A stretch of DNA of 64,000 nucleotides, taken from contig NZ_CP036268.1 of NCBI RefSeq assembly GCF_007744515.1, forward strand, positions 1,250,529 to 1,314,528, given 5' to 3'. This DNA is from Stratiformator vulcanicus (GTDB lineage: Bacteria > Planctomycetota > Planctomycetia > Planctomycetales > Planctomycetaceae). Shown here piece after piece: positions 55,338 to 63,574 of the stretch. Numbering within the stretch: the first letter of the stretch is position 1; each line of letters begins with the position of its first letter. Under the pieces are notes generated by a model, which saw nothing but the letters and a program-made list of their open reading frames with translations, did not search any database and had not been told where the DNA came from. The translations under genes and the position numbers were made by a program.

Positions 55338-57169
55338 TGAACTCGCTTACAAAACGATTCTCGATCGCGTTGGCCGTCGCACTGTCATGCTCTCTGGTCG
55401 CCCATGACGCGTTCGCTCGCGGTGGATTGCGCGGCGGCGGCGGAGGTGGAGGCGGTCGCATTGGTGGTGGAGGACGATCAGGCGGTGGCGGAGGTGGCGG
55501 TCGATTAGGCGGCGGAGGAGGTGGCGGTCGGCCCAACATCGGCGGCGGGGGCTCTTTCAACCGCAGCCCATCATTAAGTCGACCAAACGCTGGCGGCGGA
55601 AGTCGTCCTAATTTCGGCGGCGGAAACCGTCCGAACACTGGCGGCGGAAATCGACCCAATATCGGAGGTGGAAATCGGCCCAATATCGGAGGAAACCGAC
55701 CATCCACGCCGCCCGGCAATATCGGCGGCAATCGGCCGAGCATTGGCAACCGTCCCGGCGGCGGGGACCGGCCTAATTTCGGGGGCGGTGATCGGCCCGG
55801 TATTGGTAATCGTCCCGGCAGCGGGGACCGGCCCAACATTGGCAATCGTCCCGGCGGCGGGGACCGTCCGAATATCGGTGGTGGAGATCGACCCGGCATC
55901 GGCAACAGGCCCGGCGGCGGAGATCGACCGAATATCGGCGGCGGAGATCGCCCAGGCATCGGCAACAGGCCCGGCGGTGGAGACCGTCCGAGTATCGGCG
56001 GTGGAGACCGCCCAGGCATCGGCAACAGGCCCGGCGGCGGAGATCGACCGAATATCGGCGGCGGAGATCGACCCGGCATCGGCAATCGTCCGGGCGGCGG
56101 GGACCGACCGAACATCGGCGGTGGAGATCGACCCGGCATCGGCAATCGTCCGGGCGGCGGGGACCGACCGAACATCGGCGGTGGAGATCGTCCCGGCATC
56201 GGCAACAGGCCCGGTGGTGGCGATCGTCCAAACATCGGTAATCGGCCCGGTATTGGAGACCGACCGAATATTGGCGGCGGCAACCGTCCAAACCTTGGCA
56301 ATCGGCCCGGTGGTGATCGGCCCGACTTTAGCAACTCGATACGCAATCGGGTTAATAACTCCAATTCGGGAAACCGCATTAATATCGACAATCGAGGCGA
56401 TCGGAAGAACACAGCCGTCAATATTCGAAATGATTTTCGCAGCCGCCCGACAACCCTGCCCGGCCGACCCGGCTATGGAAACCGTCCCGGCTATCGACCG
56501 AATCGCCCGACCTTTGACCGAAACTGGTGGAATGGTCGCGTCAACGTCAACAATCGCCGGTATTGGGGCTACCATGCCGGTTGGGTGAATCGCCCGCGCG
56601 GATATTGGTGGGGGGCGACAACCTTCGCCGGCTTAACCGGCTGGATGGTCGGCACGGCATGGTCCGAGCCCGTTTATTACACCTACGGCACCGGGGGGAA
56701 CGTCTACTACGAGGGCGACACCGTCTACGTGGAAGGCTCCCCCGTCAGTTCGCAGACCTATTATGACCAAGCCGTCACGCTGGCGAAGGCGGCGCCGGAG
56801 GTGACCGAGGAACAGGCCGAACAGATCGAATGGAAGCCGCTCGGCGTGTTCGCGATTGCGGCCGAAGACGCCGAAAAATCATATCGATATCTGCAGCTCG
56901 CCGTCAGTAAGGACGGCGTGATCGCAGGGACCTTCTATAATGAACTAACCGATACGACACGGCCGATCGAGGGAACGGTCGATAAAGAAACGCAACGGGC
57001 CGCGTTCACCTTCGCCGACGGCGAAAACACCGAAATTGTGATGGAAACGACGCTCGGCAATCTCTCTCAAGAGGACTCGACCGCCCTGGTCCACTTCGGT
57101 GACGTGATGACGCAGACGTGGTTACTTGTAAGGCTTCCCGATCCCGAGTCGGAAGAGTCGAACAGTTGA
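55337..57169 (+). CDS. Secreted Gly/Asp/Arg/Pro/Asn repeat protein
   Basis: A 610-residue exported protein; ATG 55337 overlaps the preceding stop and follows AGGAGG. The signal is MNSLTKRFSIALAVALSCSL and on to AFA. Residues 30-60 are Gly-rich, 60-135 have varied GGGNRPN units, and about 135-335 are 20-residue repeats of GGGDRPNIGGGDRPGIGNRP, with six near-identical copies at 55861-56220. The rest of the N/R/P-rich linker leads to a globular C-terminal part (about 390-610: WWNGRVNVNNRRYWGYHAGW, WVEGSP-type loops, EVTEEQAEQIEWKPLGVFAI, DGVIAGTFYNELTDTTRP). Similar planctomycete proteins have been labelled mu-protocadherin or surface proteins by resemblance only. Surface scaffold function is an inference. 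Confidence 0.88.
   Translation: MNSLTKRFSIALAVALSCSLVAHDAFARGGLRGGGGGGGGRIGGGGRSGGGGGGGRLGGGGGGGRPNIGGGGSFNRSPSLSRPNAGGGSRPNFGGGNRPNTGGGNRPNIGGGNRPNIGGNRPSTPPGNIGGNRPSIGNRPGGGDRPNFGGGDRPGIGNRPGSGDRPNIGNRPGGGDRPNIGGGDRPGIGNRPGGGDRPNIGGGDRPGIGNRPGGGDRPSIGGGDRPGIGNRPGGGDRPNIGGGDRPGIGNRPGGGDRPNIGGGDRPGIGNRPGGGDRPNIGGGDRPGIGNRPGGGDRPNIGNRPGIGDRPNIGGGNRPNLGNRPGGDRPDFSNSIRNRVNNSNSGNRINIDNRGDRKNTAVNIRNDFRSRPTTLPGRPGYGNRPGYRPNRPTFDRNWWNGRVNVNNRRYWGYHAGWVNRPRGYWWGATTFAGLTGWMVGTAWSEPVYYTYGTGGNVYYEGDTVYVEGSPVSSQTYYDQAVTLAKAAPEVTEEQAEQIEWKPLGVFAIAAEDAEKSYRYLQLAVSKDGVIAGTFYNELTDTTRPIEGTVDKETQRAAFTFADGENTEIVMETTLGNLSQEDSTALVHFGDVMTQTWLLVRLPDPESEESNS
55861..56220 (+). repeat. Six 60-bp tandem repeats in the surface-protein gene
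   Basis: Six consecutive 60-bp units with scattered synonymous changes encode the 20-residue unit GGGDRPNIGGGDRPGIGNRP (one copy has S for N). Degenerate half-units extend on both sides from about 55740 to 56330. Because of the repeat, all other frames are also open here, producing long spurious frames on both strands. Confidence 0.95.
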
Positions 57170-57399
57170 TTGCGTATTTCGAATCCAGTCCAGATGCCCT
57201 ATTGATCCGGCAATAGTCAAGTCAGTTTGGACAAGCGAAATACTCGAGTGGGATGAATGTGGACGGCGTCTCTACGACGCCCACAGCGATCTTGTGTCGG
57301 CTGAGATTACGCGAAGAGCCGAGGGTTTGCGTTCCGGGGGCGGCGAAAGCGCCGTCCCCGGCCACCTGAGAGAGAGCATACTTTTTCGGAACTGATTCT

Positions 57400-58926
57400 C
57401 TACTGATCCGCCGGACGCTTTTCCCTTCGCACTGGTTTGAGCATCTTGCCGCTCAACTGATCGACATTTTCCGCGATGTCATACCAAAGCTCCTTTAATT
57501 CCGCGGCAAGGCCGGCGTTTTTGTCGATCAGGTTGTGCATCTCCGTTCGGTCTTTCGCGACGTCGTAGAGCTCCCACGGGGCCGCCCGCGGCGTGACCAG
57601 TTTCAAATCGCCGCGTCGTATCGCCCGGTTTGTCGAGAATTGAAAATAAAGCCACTCATGCGGCTCCCGCTCCTTACCCGCGAAAATCGGTCTTAAGGTC
57701 TCGCCTTGCAGCGGTTCGACGGCTCGGTCGTTATAAGAGGTTGGATATTCGGCACCCGCCACATCGACGAGTGTCGCCATCAGGTCAATTAAGTGCGCGG
57801 GTTGATCGGAGATCGAACCCGGATCGGTCTTCAAGCCATTCGGCCAATGCACGATGCAGGGCGAAGAGATTCCCCCTTCATGCTGATTCTGTTTATAGAG
57901 GCGAAACGGCGTATTGCCGACGTGGGCCCAGCCCTTGTCATAGGTCCAATAGGATCGGGAATCCCAGGGTTGATATTGCTTGCCTCTGGTTCGCTCGAAC
58001 GGGCAGGCACCATTGTCTGAGCAGAATACAATCAGCGTATTGTCGATTTCGCCATTCGATTTTAGGTCGGCGATCAGACGCCCGATGTTGCGATCCATGC
58101 GGTCGACCATCGCGGCGTAAGTCGCCATGCGAAAGTCTTCCCAGTCTTGCTGCTCGTCGGTCAAGTCCTCCCACGCCTTCACGTCCTTCGGTCGCGGACT
58201 CAACCCCCATTGTTTCTCGGCGATGCCCAATTTCACCTGCCGCTGATGCCGGTCCGCTCGGATGCGATCCCATCCCACAGAATATCGGCCGCGGTATTTC
58301 TTCACGTCTTCTTCAGGGGCCTGCAGCGGATAGTGCGGTGCGTTGTAGGCGACGTAGAGCAGGTACGGTTTCTCTTCCTGCCTCGCTTGATCTAAGAATG
58401 TGAGTGCGTAATCGGTGATGGCATCGGTCGTGTAATAGTCAGGGCCGAAGTCATCCCACTTTTTACCGTTTAACCGGAAGGTGTCATCACCGGTGAAGAA
58501 ATTGGTCGCTCCGCTGAGGTGCCCATAGTAGCGATCAAACCCGCGATCGGTCGGCTGCTTTCTAAGGTGCCACTTCCCGGACATCTGAGTCGAGTACCCG
58601 GCTTGCCGTGCGACCTCGGCGATTGTCACGCCGCGATTCATGGCTTCATCGCCCGCCTGGCCGCAATACAGTCCCGTTAATAAGCAAACACGGGATGAGT
58701 GACACTTCGCCGTGTTATAGAACTGGCGCAGCCGCAGTCCTTCGGCCGCCAGTTGATCCAGCACGGGCGTCTCAATTTCCGATCCGTAACACCCGAGGTC
58801 CGCATAGCCGAGGTCATCGGCCATAATGTAGATGACATTCGGACGGTCATCCGCCGCGGCCGCATTCGTTAGCATACCGGGCAGGAACATTACGGCTGCT
58901 GAAAGATACTGGAGCGAGCGATTCAT
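57400..58926 (-). CDS. Secreted arylsulfatase with CxSxR-type maturation site
   Basis: A 508-residue exported S1-family sulfatase with signal peptide MNRSLQYLSAAVMFLPGML and on to AAA. Metal-binding YIMADDLGYADLG is near residue 33. The formylglycine site is CHSSR with Cys75, followed by VCLLTGLY; the usual Pro at the third position is Ser, a variant that occurs in some planctomycete sulfatases. Other conserved blocks are MSGKWHL, NAPHYPLQAP, VFCSDNGACPF and LYDVAKDRTEMHNL. It probably belongs to the large S1_4-type arylsulfatases. It follows the sugar porter gene by 12 bp on the same strand, so desulfation and uptake of a sugar may be linked. Confidence 0.93.
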   Translation of the reverse strand: MNRSLQYLSAAVMFLPGMLTNAAAADDRPNVIYIMADDLGYADLGCYGSEIETPVLDQLAAEGLRLRQFYNTAKCHSSRVCLLTGLYCGQAGDEAMNRGVTIAEVARQAGYSTQMSGKWHLRKQPTDRGFDRYYGHLSGATNFFTGDDTFRLNGKKWDDFGPDYYTTDAITDYALTFLDQARQEEKPYLLYVAYNAPHYPLQAPEEDVKKYRGRYSVGWDRIRADRHQRQVKLGIAEKQWGLSPRPKDVKAWEDLTDEQQDWEDFRMATYAAMVDRMDRNIGRLIADLKSNGEIDNTLIVFCSDNGACPFERTRGKQYQPWDSRSYWTYDKGWAHVGNTPFRLYKQNQHEGGISSPCIVHWPNGLKTDPGSISDQPAHLIDLMATLVDVAGAEYPTSYNDRAVEPLQGETLRPIFAGKEREPHEWLYFQFSTNRAIRRGDLKLVTPRAAPWELYDVAKDRTEMHNLIDKNAGLAAELKELWYDIAENVDQLSGKMLKPVRREKRPADQ

Positions 58927-58938
58927 TAATTCTATCTC

Positions 58939-60288
58939 TTAAAGTTGCTTGTCCGGCGAGTGTTGCCTCGGTGCCATCCGACGTTCGATTTCTTCAAGGG
59001 GTACGCCCTTGGTCTCAGGGACGAACAGGATGATCCACGCCAGTTGCAGCATCATCATGCTGCAGAAGAAGAGGAAGACGGTGCCGGGCACGAAGAGGGA
59101 AACCATCTTTGGAAACAGCGTTGTCAGCAGTGCCGCGAAGATCCAGTGGGTAAAGCTACCCAGCGATTGCCCGGCGGCACGATGGCGATTCGGGAATATT
59201 TCGGCGATGAACACCCAGATCACAGTGCCCTGGCCAATCGCGTGGGACGCAATAAAAACAAAGATGCAAGCCGGGATAATCGAGAAATGCTCATTATAGA
59301 ACGCCCACGAACAAGTTCCCAAAGAGGCGATATAGCCGAAGCCGCCGATCAGCAGCAGGGTCCGGCGTCCGAGGCGATCAATTAACCATAAACCGACAAA
59401 GGTAAAAATAAGATTCGTGACTCCGATGCCGACCGATTGCAGCAGCGCGGCCGACTGACCGAGTCCCGCGAGTTCGAAAATCCTCGGGGCAAAATAGAAG
59501 ATCGCATTGATGCCCGACATTTGATTAAAAAATGCGATCAGAAATGCCAGTAGAATTGGTCGCGTCAGTTTCGTTGAGAAAAATGCATCGTTTCGATCGC
59601 CCTCTGACGTTGCGTTTTCGATCTCTTCGACCAGTCGATTAACTTCTTCATCAGTCCGGTGAGGATCAATTTGAAGCAAGACGTTTCTACCGCCGAGCCG
59701 ATCACCTCGGGCTCCGATCAGCCAGCGAGGGCTTTCTGGCAGACACAGACACAATGCCGTGTAAATTAAAGCCGGGGCTGCTTCGACGCCGAGCATCCAT
59801 CGCCAGGCCGATGGTCCGATTTCTGATAGCAGATAATTTGACAGCAGTGCCACAACGATGCCGAATACGATATTGAACTGAAATAGTCCGGCGAGACTGC
59901 CTCGAATTTTCGGCGGCGCGATCTCAGAAATATAAAGCGGAGCGGCCACAGTGGTGATACCGACGCCAAGGCCGCCGATCAGCCGAGCGATCATGAATGA
60001 ATAGACGTCGGGTGCGAGGGCCGACCAGATCGCCGAGACAAAATAGAGGAAACCGATCGCAATCAATGTGGGGCGACGTCCGAAGCGATCGGTCGGCCAT
60101 CCGCCGCAAAGGGAACCGATGACGGTACCCCACAGTGCGGCCCCCATCGCGGCGCCGTGCAACAGGTCGCTCAAACCCCAGATCGACTGGATTTGCTTTT
60201 CCGCACCGGAAATGACGACGGTATCGAAGCCGAACAAAAAGCCGGCGAGCGCGGAGGTGACGGAAAAAAAGAACAGGCGAGCGGTCAT
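58939..60288 (-). CDS. MFS sugar porter family transporter
   Basis: A 449-residue inner-membrane transporter with twelve spans, of the sugar porter type. Hallmarks: GFLFGFDTVVISGA in helix 1, loop GGWPTDRFGRRPT, RLIGGLGVGITTVAAPLYISE in helix 4-5, LPESPRWLIGARGD (PESPR motif), LIDRLGRRTLLLIGG in the second half, and FVPETKG at the end (PETKG motif). These define the sugar or sugar-alcohol/proton symport family. It is the first gene of a pair with the arylsulfatase. The substrate is probably a mono- or disaccharide released by that enzyme, which is an inference from position. Confidence 0.94.
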   Translation of the reverse strand: MTARLFFFSVTSALAGFLFGFDTVVISGAEKQIQSIWGLSDLLHGAAMGAALWGTVIGSLCGGWPTDRFGRRPTLIAIGFLYFVSAIWSALAPDVYSFMIARLIGGLGVGITTVAAPLYISEIAPPKIRGSLAGLFQFNIVFGIVVALLSNYLLSEIGPSAWRWMLGVEAAPALIYTALCLCLPESPRWLIGARGDRLGGRNVLLQIDPHRTDEEVNRLVEEIENATSEGDRNDAFFSTKLTRPILLAFLIAFFNQMSGINAIFYFAPRIFELAGLGQSAALLQSVGIGVTNLIFTFVGLWLIDRLGRRTLLLIGGFGYIASLGTCSWAFYNEHFSIIPACIFVFIASHAIGQGTVIWVFIAEIFPNRHRAAGQSLGSFTHWIFAALLTTLFPKMVSLFVPGTVFLFFCSMMMLQLAWIILFVPETKGVPLEEIERRMAPRQHSPDKQL

Positions 60289-60358
60289 GCCCCTGTTGTA
60301 ATTCGGTTGCGTCGAAACCGAAAGGAAGCGCGCTCAATTCGTGTCGGCGTGCCGCACG

Positions 60359-61522
60359 TCAGCGGAAGTCGGATCGCCCCGCGCGGCTTGATGAGCCGTT
60401 CGAAGTGCGTTCCGGTGGCGACGGGACTGGCCGGGTATCGCTCTTAAGACCGTCGCTGCCTCGCAGGGCACCGCGAACGCCGATCAACTCGGGATGACGG
60501 GCGATTTTGTCGCTGAAGACACGCAGGTCGCGCAGAACAGGCCCGAGATTCGACAGCAATACGCTGAGCGACTCGGCCGATCGATTAAGATTCTTGTAGA
60601 GCTTCGGGTCGGATGCGAGCAAGTGCAGGCTGCCGTCGCCGTCGTTGACGAGGTGGGCAAACTTATCGAGTTCGGCGGCGAAGCCTTCCGCGCTGACCAG
60701 AATCGATTCGACACGAGCTGTCATGCGTTCGGAACGCTCGGCCAGCGGCCCCGTCACATTCTTAAGATTAATCATATTCTCGTCGATGTTTGAGATCGTG
60801 CGCTGCGCGGCGTTGACCGTTTTGCGGGTATCTTCGACGAGTGTGGGCAGAATTTGCAGAGTTTCTTTAATCGCTTTCTGGTTTGCCTCATCGGCCACCA
60901 GGGCGTTGGCGGCGTCGATGGCGTTCTGCATCCCTCGCATGGTGACGGCGAACTCGTCGAGCGAAGTCGCCGCTTTGGCGATGATGACTTCGATCTGGCC
61001 GCGGTTCTCGTTGATCAGCCCGTTGACGTTTTTGGCCAGTGACCGGTATTCAATACTCGTTTGTTCGAGCGAAGCGACCGCGTCGGAAAACTGTGTCTCA
61101 AGGCGTCCGACGATCTCCATCGGGTCGATCGGCGGAACGCCGTGAAGCTGCTGTCCGGGCTTAACAAATTCCTGCGATGTCCCCGGTTCAAAGTTAATGC
61201 TCGCGTCGCCGATGAGCGTCCGCTGGAGCAGCGGTTTGGCATCCGTCCGCAGTTTAACGTGTTGCTGGATATCGGCGACAATGATCACTCCGCCATGTTC
61301 GTCATCGAAGCGAATGTCGACGACCTTTCCGATCGAAATGCCGTTCTTGCGAACCGGCGTCCCCGGAAAGATTCCGGGCGCTTTCTCGAAGTGGACGGCA
61401 ATTTGATACGACTCGTCGAATAAAGAGTCGACCTTTCCGAAGGCGATCACCATGGCGGAAGCCGCGACGATCGCGAAGACCGTAAAGATGCCGACTCGAA
61501 ATTGAAGCTGGCGTTCACTCAT
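60359..61522 (-). CDS. mlaD: MlaD/MCE-domain lipid-transport protein
   Basis: A 387-residue protein with one N-terminal membrane span (VGIFTVFAIVAASAMVIAFG) and an MCE domain (about 38-125: YQIAVHFEKAPGIFPGTPVR, NGISIGKVVDIRF, LLQRTLIGDASINFEPG), followed by a long helical region (about 150-340). It is the periplasmic substrate-binding part of a Mla-type ABC system that moves phospholipids between inner and outer membranes. It is the third gene after mlaE and mlaF, separated by 133 bp from mlaF. The helical C-terminus is longer than in E. coli MlaD and more like the Ttg2C or chloroplast TGD2 type. mlaB and mlaC homologues are not seen nearby. Confidence 0.9.
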   Translation of the reverse strand: MSERQLQFRVGIFTVFAIVAASAMVIAFGKVDSLFDESYQIAVHFEKAPGIFPGTPVRKNGISIGKVVDIRFDDEHGGVIIVADIQQHVKLRTDAKPLLQRTLIGDASINFEPGTSQEFVKPGQQLHGVPPIDPMEIVGRLETQFSDAVASLEQTSIEYRSLAKNVNGLINENRGQIEVIIAKAATSLDEFAVTMRGMQNAIDAANALVADEANQKAIKETLQILPTLVEDTRKTVNAAQRTISNIDENMINLKNVTGPLAERSERMTARVESILVSAEGFAAELDKFAHLVNDGDGSLHLLASDPKLYKNLNRSAESLSVLLSNLGPVLRDLRVFSDKIARHPELIGVRGALRGSDGLKSDTRPVPSPPERTSNGSSSRAGRSDFR

Positions 61523-61655
61523 TGGTGCAGTACGTTGGAAAGGCTGTGGAAATGGATTCGGCCGGAAGTTTTGTCGTTAGAGTCTTGAGCGCGCCATACT
61601 CCTCGCTTCTCGCTTCTCGAATGGTCGCCGCGCTGCCGAGAAATTAATAGATGAA

Positions 61656-62495
61656 TTAAGACATGCTTAACTCAGCAAGTCGTGATTTCGATTCGCCTCG
61701 AACGAATGAACGGATACGGTCGTCATCACTGTCGAGAGCATCTTCCGGCGTGCCTTCATATATGACTTGCGGCTCATCCGGTTCGAGTCGGGCGGCCGGA
61801 TAGAGCATGACGACGCGGTCGGCGACGCGATCGACGGTGTGCATGTCGTGCGTCACGACGACACTGGTGACGCCCTGGCGTTCGGCCGTCTGAAGGATGA
61901 GTTCGTTGATGACGTCGCTCATGACGGGGTCGAGTCCCGTCGTCGGCTCGTCATAAAACATGACCTCGGGACTGAGCGCGAGGGCTCTTGCGAGGCCGAC
62001 GCGTTTTTTCATGCCGCCGGATAGTTCCGCGGGTTTGCGGTCGCAGGCGGCATCGGGCAACCCGACTTCACGCACGCGCTCGCGGACGATCTGATCGATC
62101 TCGCGCTCGGACATCCGCGTATTCTGCCGGAGTCCGAAAGCGACGTTCTCGAAGACGGTCAGGCTGTCGAACAGCGCGGCGCCCTGGAAGAGGTAGCCGA
62201 ATCTCAGTCGACGCTGCGTAATTTCGCGATCACTCAAATCGCTGACACAGTCCCCGTTCCAATAAGCCGAGCCGCTGGTCGGTTTAAGCAGCGACATCAT
62301 CAACTTCATCGTAACGCTTTTGCCGCAGCCGCTCTCACCAATGAGAACGAGGGTTTCGCCCTTCCACAATTCGATATCAATGCCGCGTAGAATCACCGTC
62401 TTACCGAAGGTGCGCCACACATCGACCAGCGAGATGCACGGCGTCGCTTCGGCAGTTTGGTGAACCGCGGCGGATTGTTCGGTCACAGATGTCAT
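61656..62495 (-). CDS. mlaF: MlaF-type ABC transporter ATPase
   Basis: A 279-residue cytoplasmic ATPase. Walker A is [12 protein letters not shown], the Q-loop region is [20 protein letters not shown] (typical MlaF), the signature is [15 protein letters not shown], Walker B is [14 protein letters not shown], and the switch His is in VVTHDM. The GGM signature and the ALFDS block are specific for the lipid-transport (Mla/Mkl) group. It lies 45 bp downstream of mlaE. A 20-bp tandem duplication covers its start codon and creates a seven-codon upstream frame (MTSANEQ) whose TGA overlaps this ATG. Confidence 0.95.
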   Translation of the reverse strand: MTSVTEQSAAVHQTAEATPCISLVDVWRTFGKTVILRGIDIELWKGETLVLIGESGCGKSVTMKLMMSLLKPTSGSAYWNGDCVSDLSDREITQRRLRFGYLFQGAALFDSLTVFENVAFGLRQNTRMSEREIDQIVRERVREVGLPDAACDRKPAELSGGMKKRVGLARALALSPEVMFYDEPTTGLDPVMSDVINELILQTAERQGVTSVVVTHDMHTVDRVADRVVMLYPAARLEPDEPQVIYEGTPEDALDSDDDRIRSFVRGESKSRLAELSMS

Positions 62496-62520
62496 TGTTC
62501 GTTCGCAGATGTCATTGATC
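62481..62520 (-). repeat. 20-bp tandem duplication at the mlaF start codon
   Basis: Two adjacent 20-bp units (62481-62500 and 62501-62520), identical except for a few bases, share CAGATGTCATTG. Each carries one ATG on the minus strand. The upstream copy's ATG (62515) is out of frame with mlaF and ends in a TGA that overlaps the real start at 62495. Confidence 0.85.
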
Positions 62521-62540
62521 AGGGGCGCAGTGAGGGACGA

Positions 62541-63374
62541 TCAACCAAAGGCCGACGGGACGGGCCACAGCAGGAAGAAGAGCCGGTTGACGACGATCCC
62601 GATCAGAAAGTCGAGAACCAAAATGCTCACGAACGAAAAGACGAAGGCTTGCGTCGCGGCGCGGCCGACACCTTCGGCTCCGCTTCCGCATTGAAAGCCC
62701 TGATGGGAGGCGATCAGGCCGATCGATGCTCCGAAGAAGACGGATTTGATCAGACCGCTCATAAAGTCATAGGCGGTGATATAGACGAGCGTGTGGTGCC
62801 AGTAGAAGAAACTGTTCACACCGAGGACTTGCGTGCCGAAGAACCAGCCGCCGAAGATACCCATCGCGTCGGCGAGGACGGTCAGCAAAGGAATCAACAA
62901 GAGGCAGGCGAGAAACCGCGGCACAACGAGGTGACGAATCGGGTTCGCACCGAGGGCCCGGAGGGCGTCGATCTGTTCGGTCACCCGCATCGTGCCGAGT
63001 TCGGCAGCGATCGCCGATCCGACACGACCGGCGAGCATCGTCGCGGCCAGGACCGGTCCGAGTTCTTTAACGATCGTGATATTAATGACCGATCCGAGTC
63101 GGTTTTCGAGCCTCATCAACCGCAGTTGGTCGAAGCTTTGAACGGCCAGGACCATGCCGATGAATCCGCCGGTCACCAAGACGACCGGCAGGCTGAGCAC
63201 GCCGATCTCGTACATGCATGTCAGCGTGACCGACCGCCGCGGACGCCCGGCGAGCGAACTCCGGATGACGTTCAGCGCAAATAACGTGAGATCGCCCAAG
63301 CCGCATACGGTGTGCAGCGTGACGCGCCCCAAGCGATGCAGTGAGGTGTCTCGTGGAACGGAAACCGTTGCCAT
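62541..63374 (-). CDS. mlaE: MlaE-type ABC transporter permease
   Basis: A 277-residue inner-membrane permease of the lipid-transport ABC system. ATG 63374 is preferred; a GTG at 63416 would add 14 residues. It shows five to six spans and the MlaE signatures [60 protein letters not shown] and [15 protein letters not shown], plus [17 protein letters not shown]. It is the first gene of mlaE-mlaF-mlaD. The intact core trio argues for a working outer-membrane lipid trafficking route, consistent with planctomycetes having a Gram-negative-type envelope. Confidence 0.95.
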   Translation of the reverse strand: MATVSVPRDTSLHRLGRVTLHTVCGLGDLTLFALNVIRSSLAGRPRRSVTLTCMYEIGVLSLPVVLVTGGFIGMVLAVQSFDQLRLMRLENRLGSVINITIVKELGPVLAATMLAGRVGSAIAAELGTMRVTEQIDALRALGANPIRHLVVPRFLACLLLIPLLTVLADAMGIFGGWFFGTQVLGVNSFFYWHHTLVYITAYDFMSGLIKSVFFGASIGLIASHQGFQCGSGAEGVGRAATQAFVFSFVSILVLDFLIGIVVNRLFFLLWPVPSAFG

Positions 63375-63490
63375 GAAGTCGGTTCCGGGAATTGATCGGT
63401 TCGAGTTCGAAGTCACGACCGGTCTCGCGAGGAGGCCGGGGGCGAGACCGTAGCGAATCCGTCCGAACGGAGCGATAGCGAGTTGGAGCC

Positions 63491-63520
63491 GCGGCCGTCT
63501 CCGGGGAGAAGCCGCTTTTT
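63491..63520 (+). terminator. Stem-loop followed by T5, plus orientation
   Basis: GCGGC (63491-63495) pairs with GCCGC (63511-63515), an inner TCTCC/GGAGA stem strengthens it, and TTTTT follows at 63516-63520. The T-run is on the plus strand although flanking genes are on the minus strand, so its role is unclear; it may insulate mlaE from antisense transcription. Confidence 0.4.
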
Positions 63521-63527
63521 GCTCCTG

Positions 63528-63548
63528 AGCTCTCAGCTCTCAGCTCTC
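63528..63548. repeat. Three 7-bp AGCTCTC tandem repeats
   Basis: Three exact copies of AGCTCTC sit between the mlaE start and the stop of the last gene. They are a simple sequence repeat that could vary in number. They lie outside coding sequence. Confidence 0.9.
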
Positions 63549-63574
63549 AGCAGTCGGCGCATTGATGTCGCCGG

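Noticed and set aside
55231-56588. Long open frames of 170-400 residues on both strands through the Gly-rich repeat gene
   Set aside because: They arise from the 60-bp periodic sequence, have extreme low complexity, and the plus frame from 55337 has the signal peptide, ribosome-binding site and a globular C-terminus.
62457-63284. Plus-strand open frame of 275 residues
   Set aside because: It is antisense to mlaE, is extremely rich in D, E, R, H and Q, and is a mirror of codon structure.
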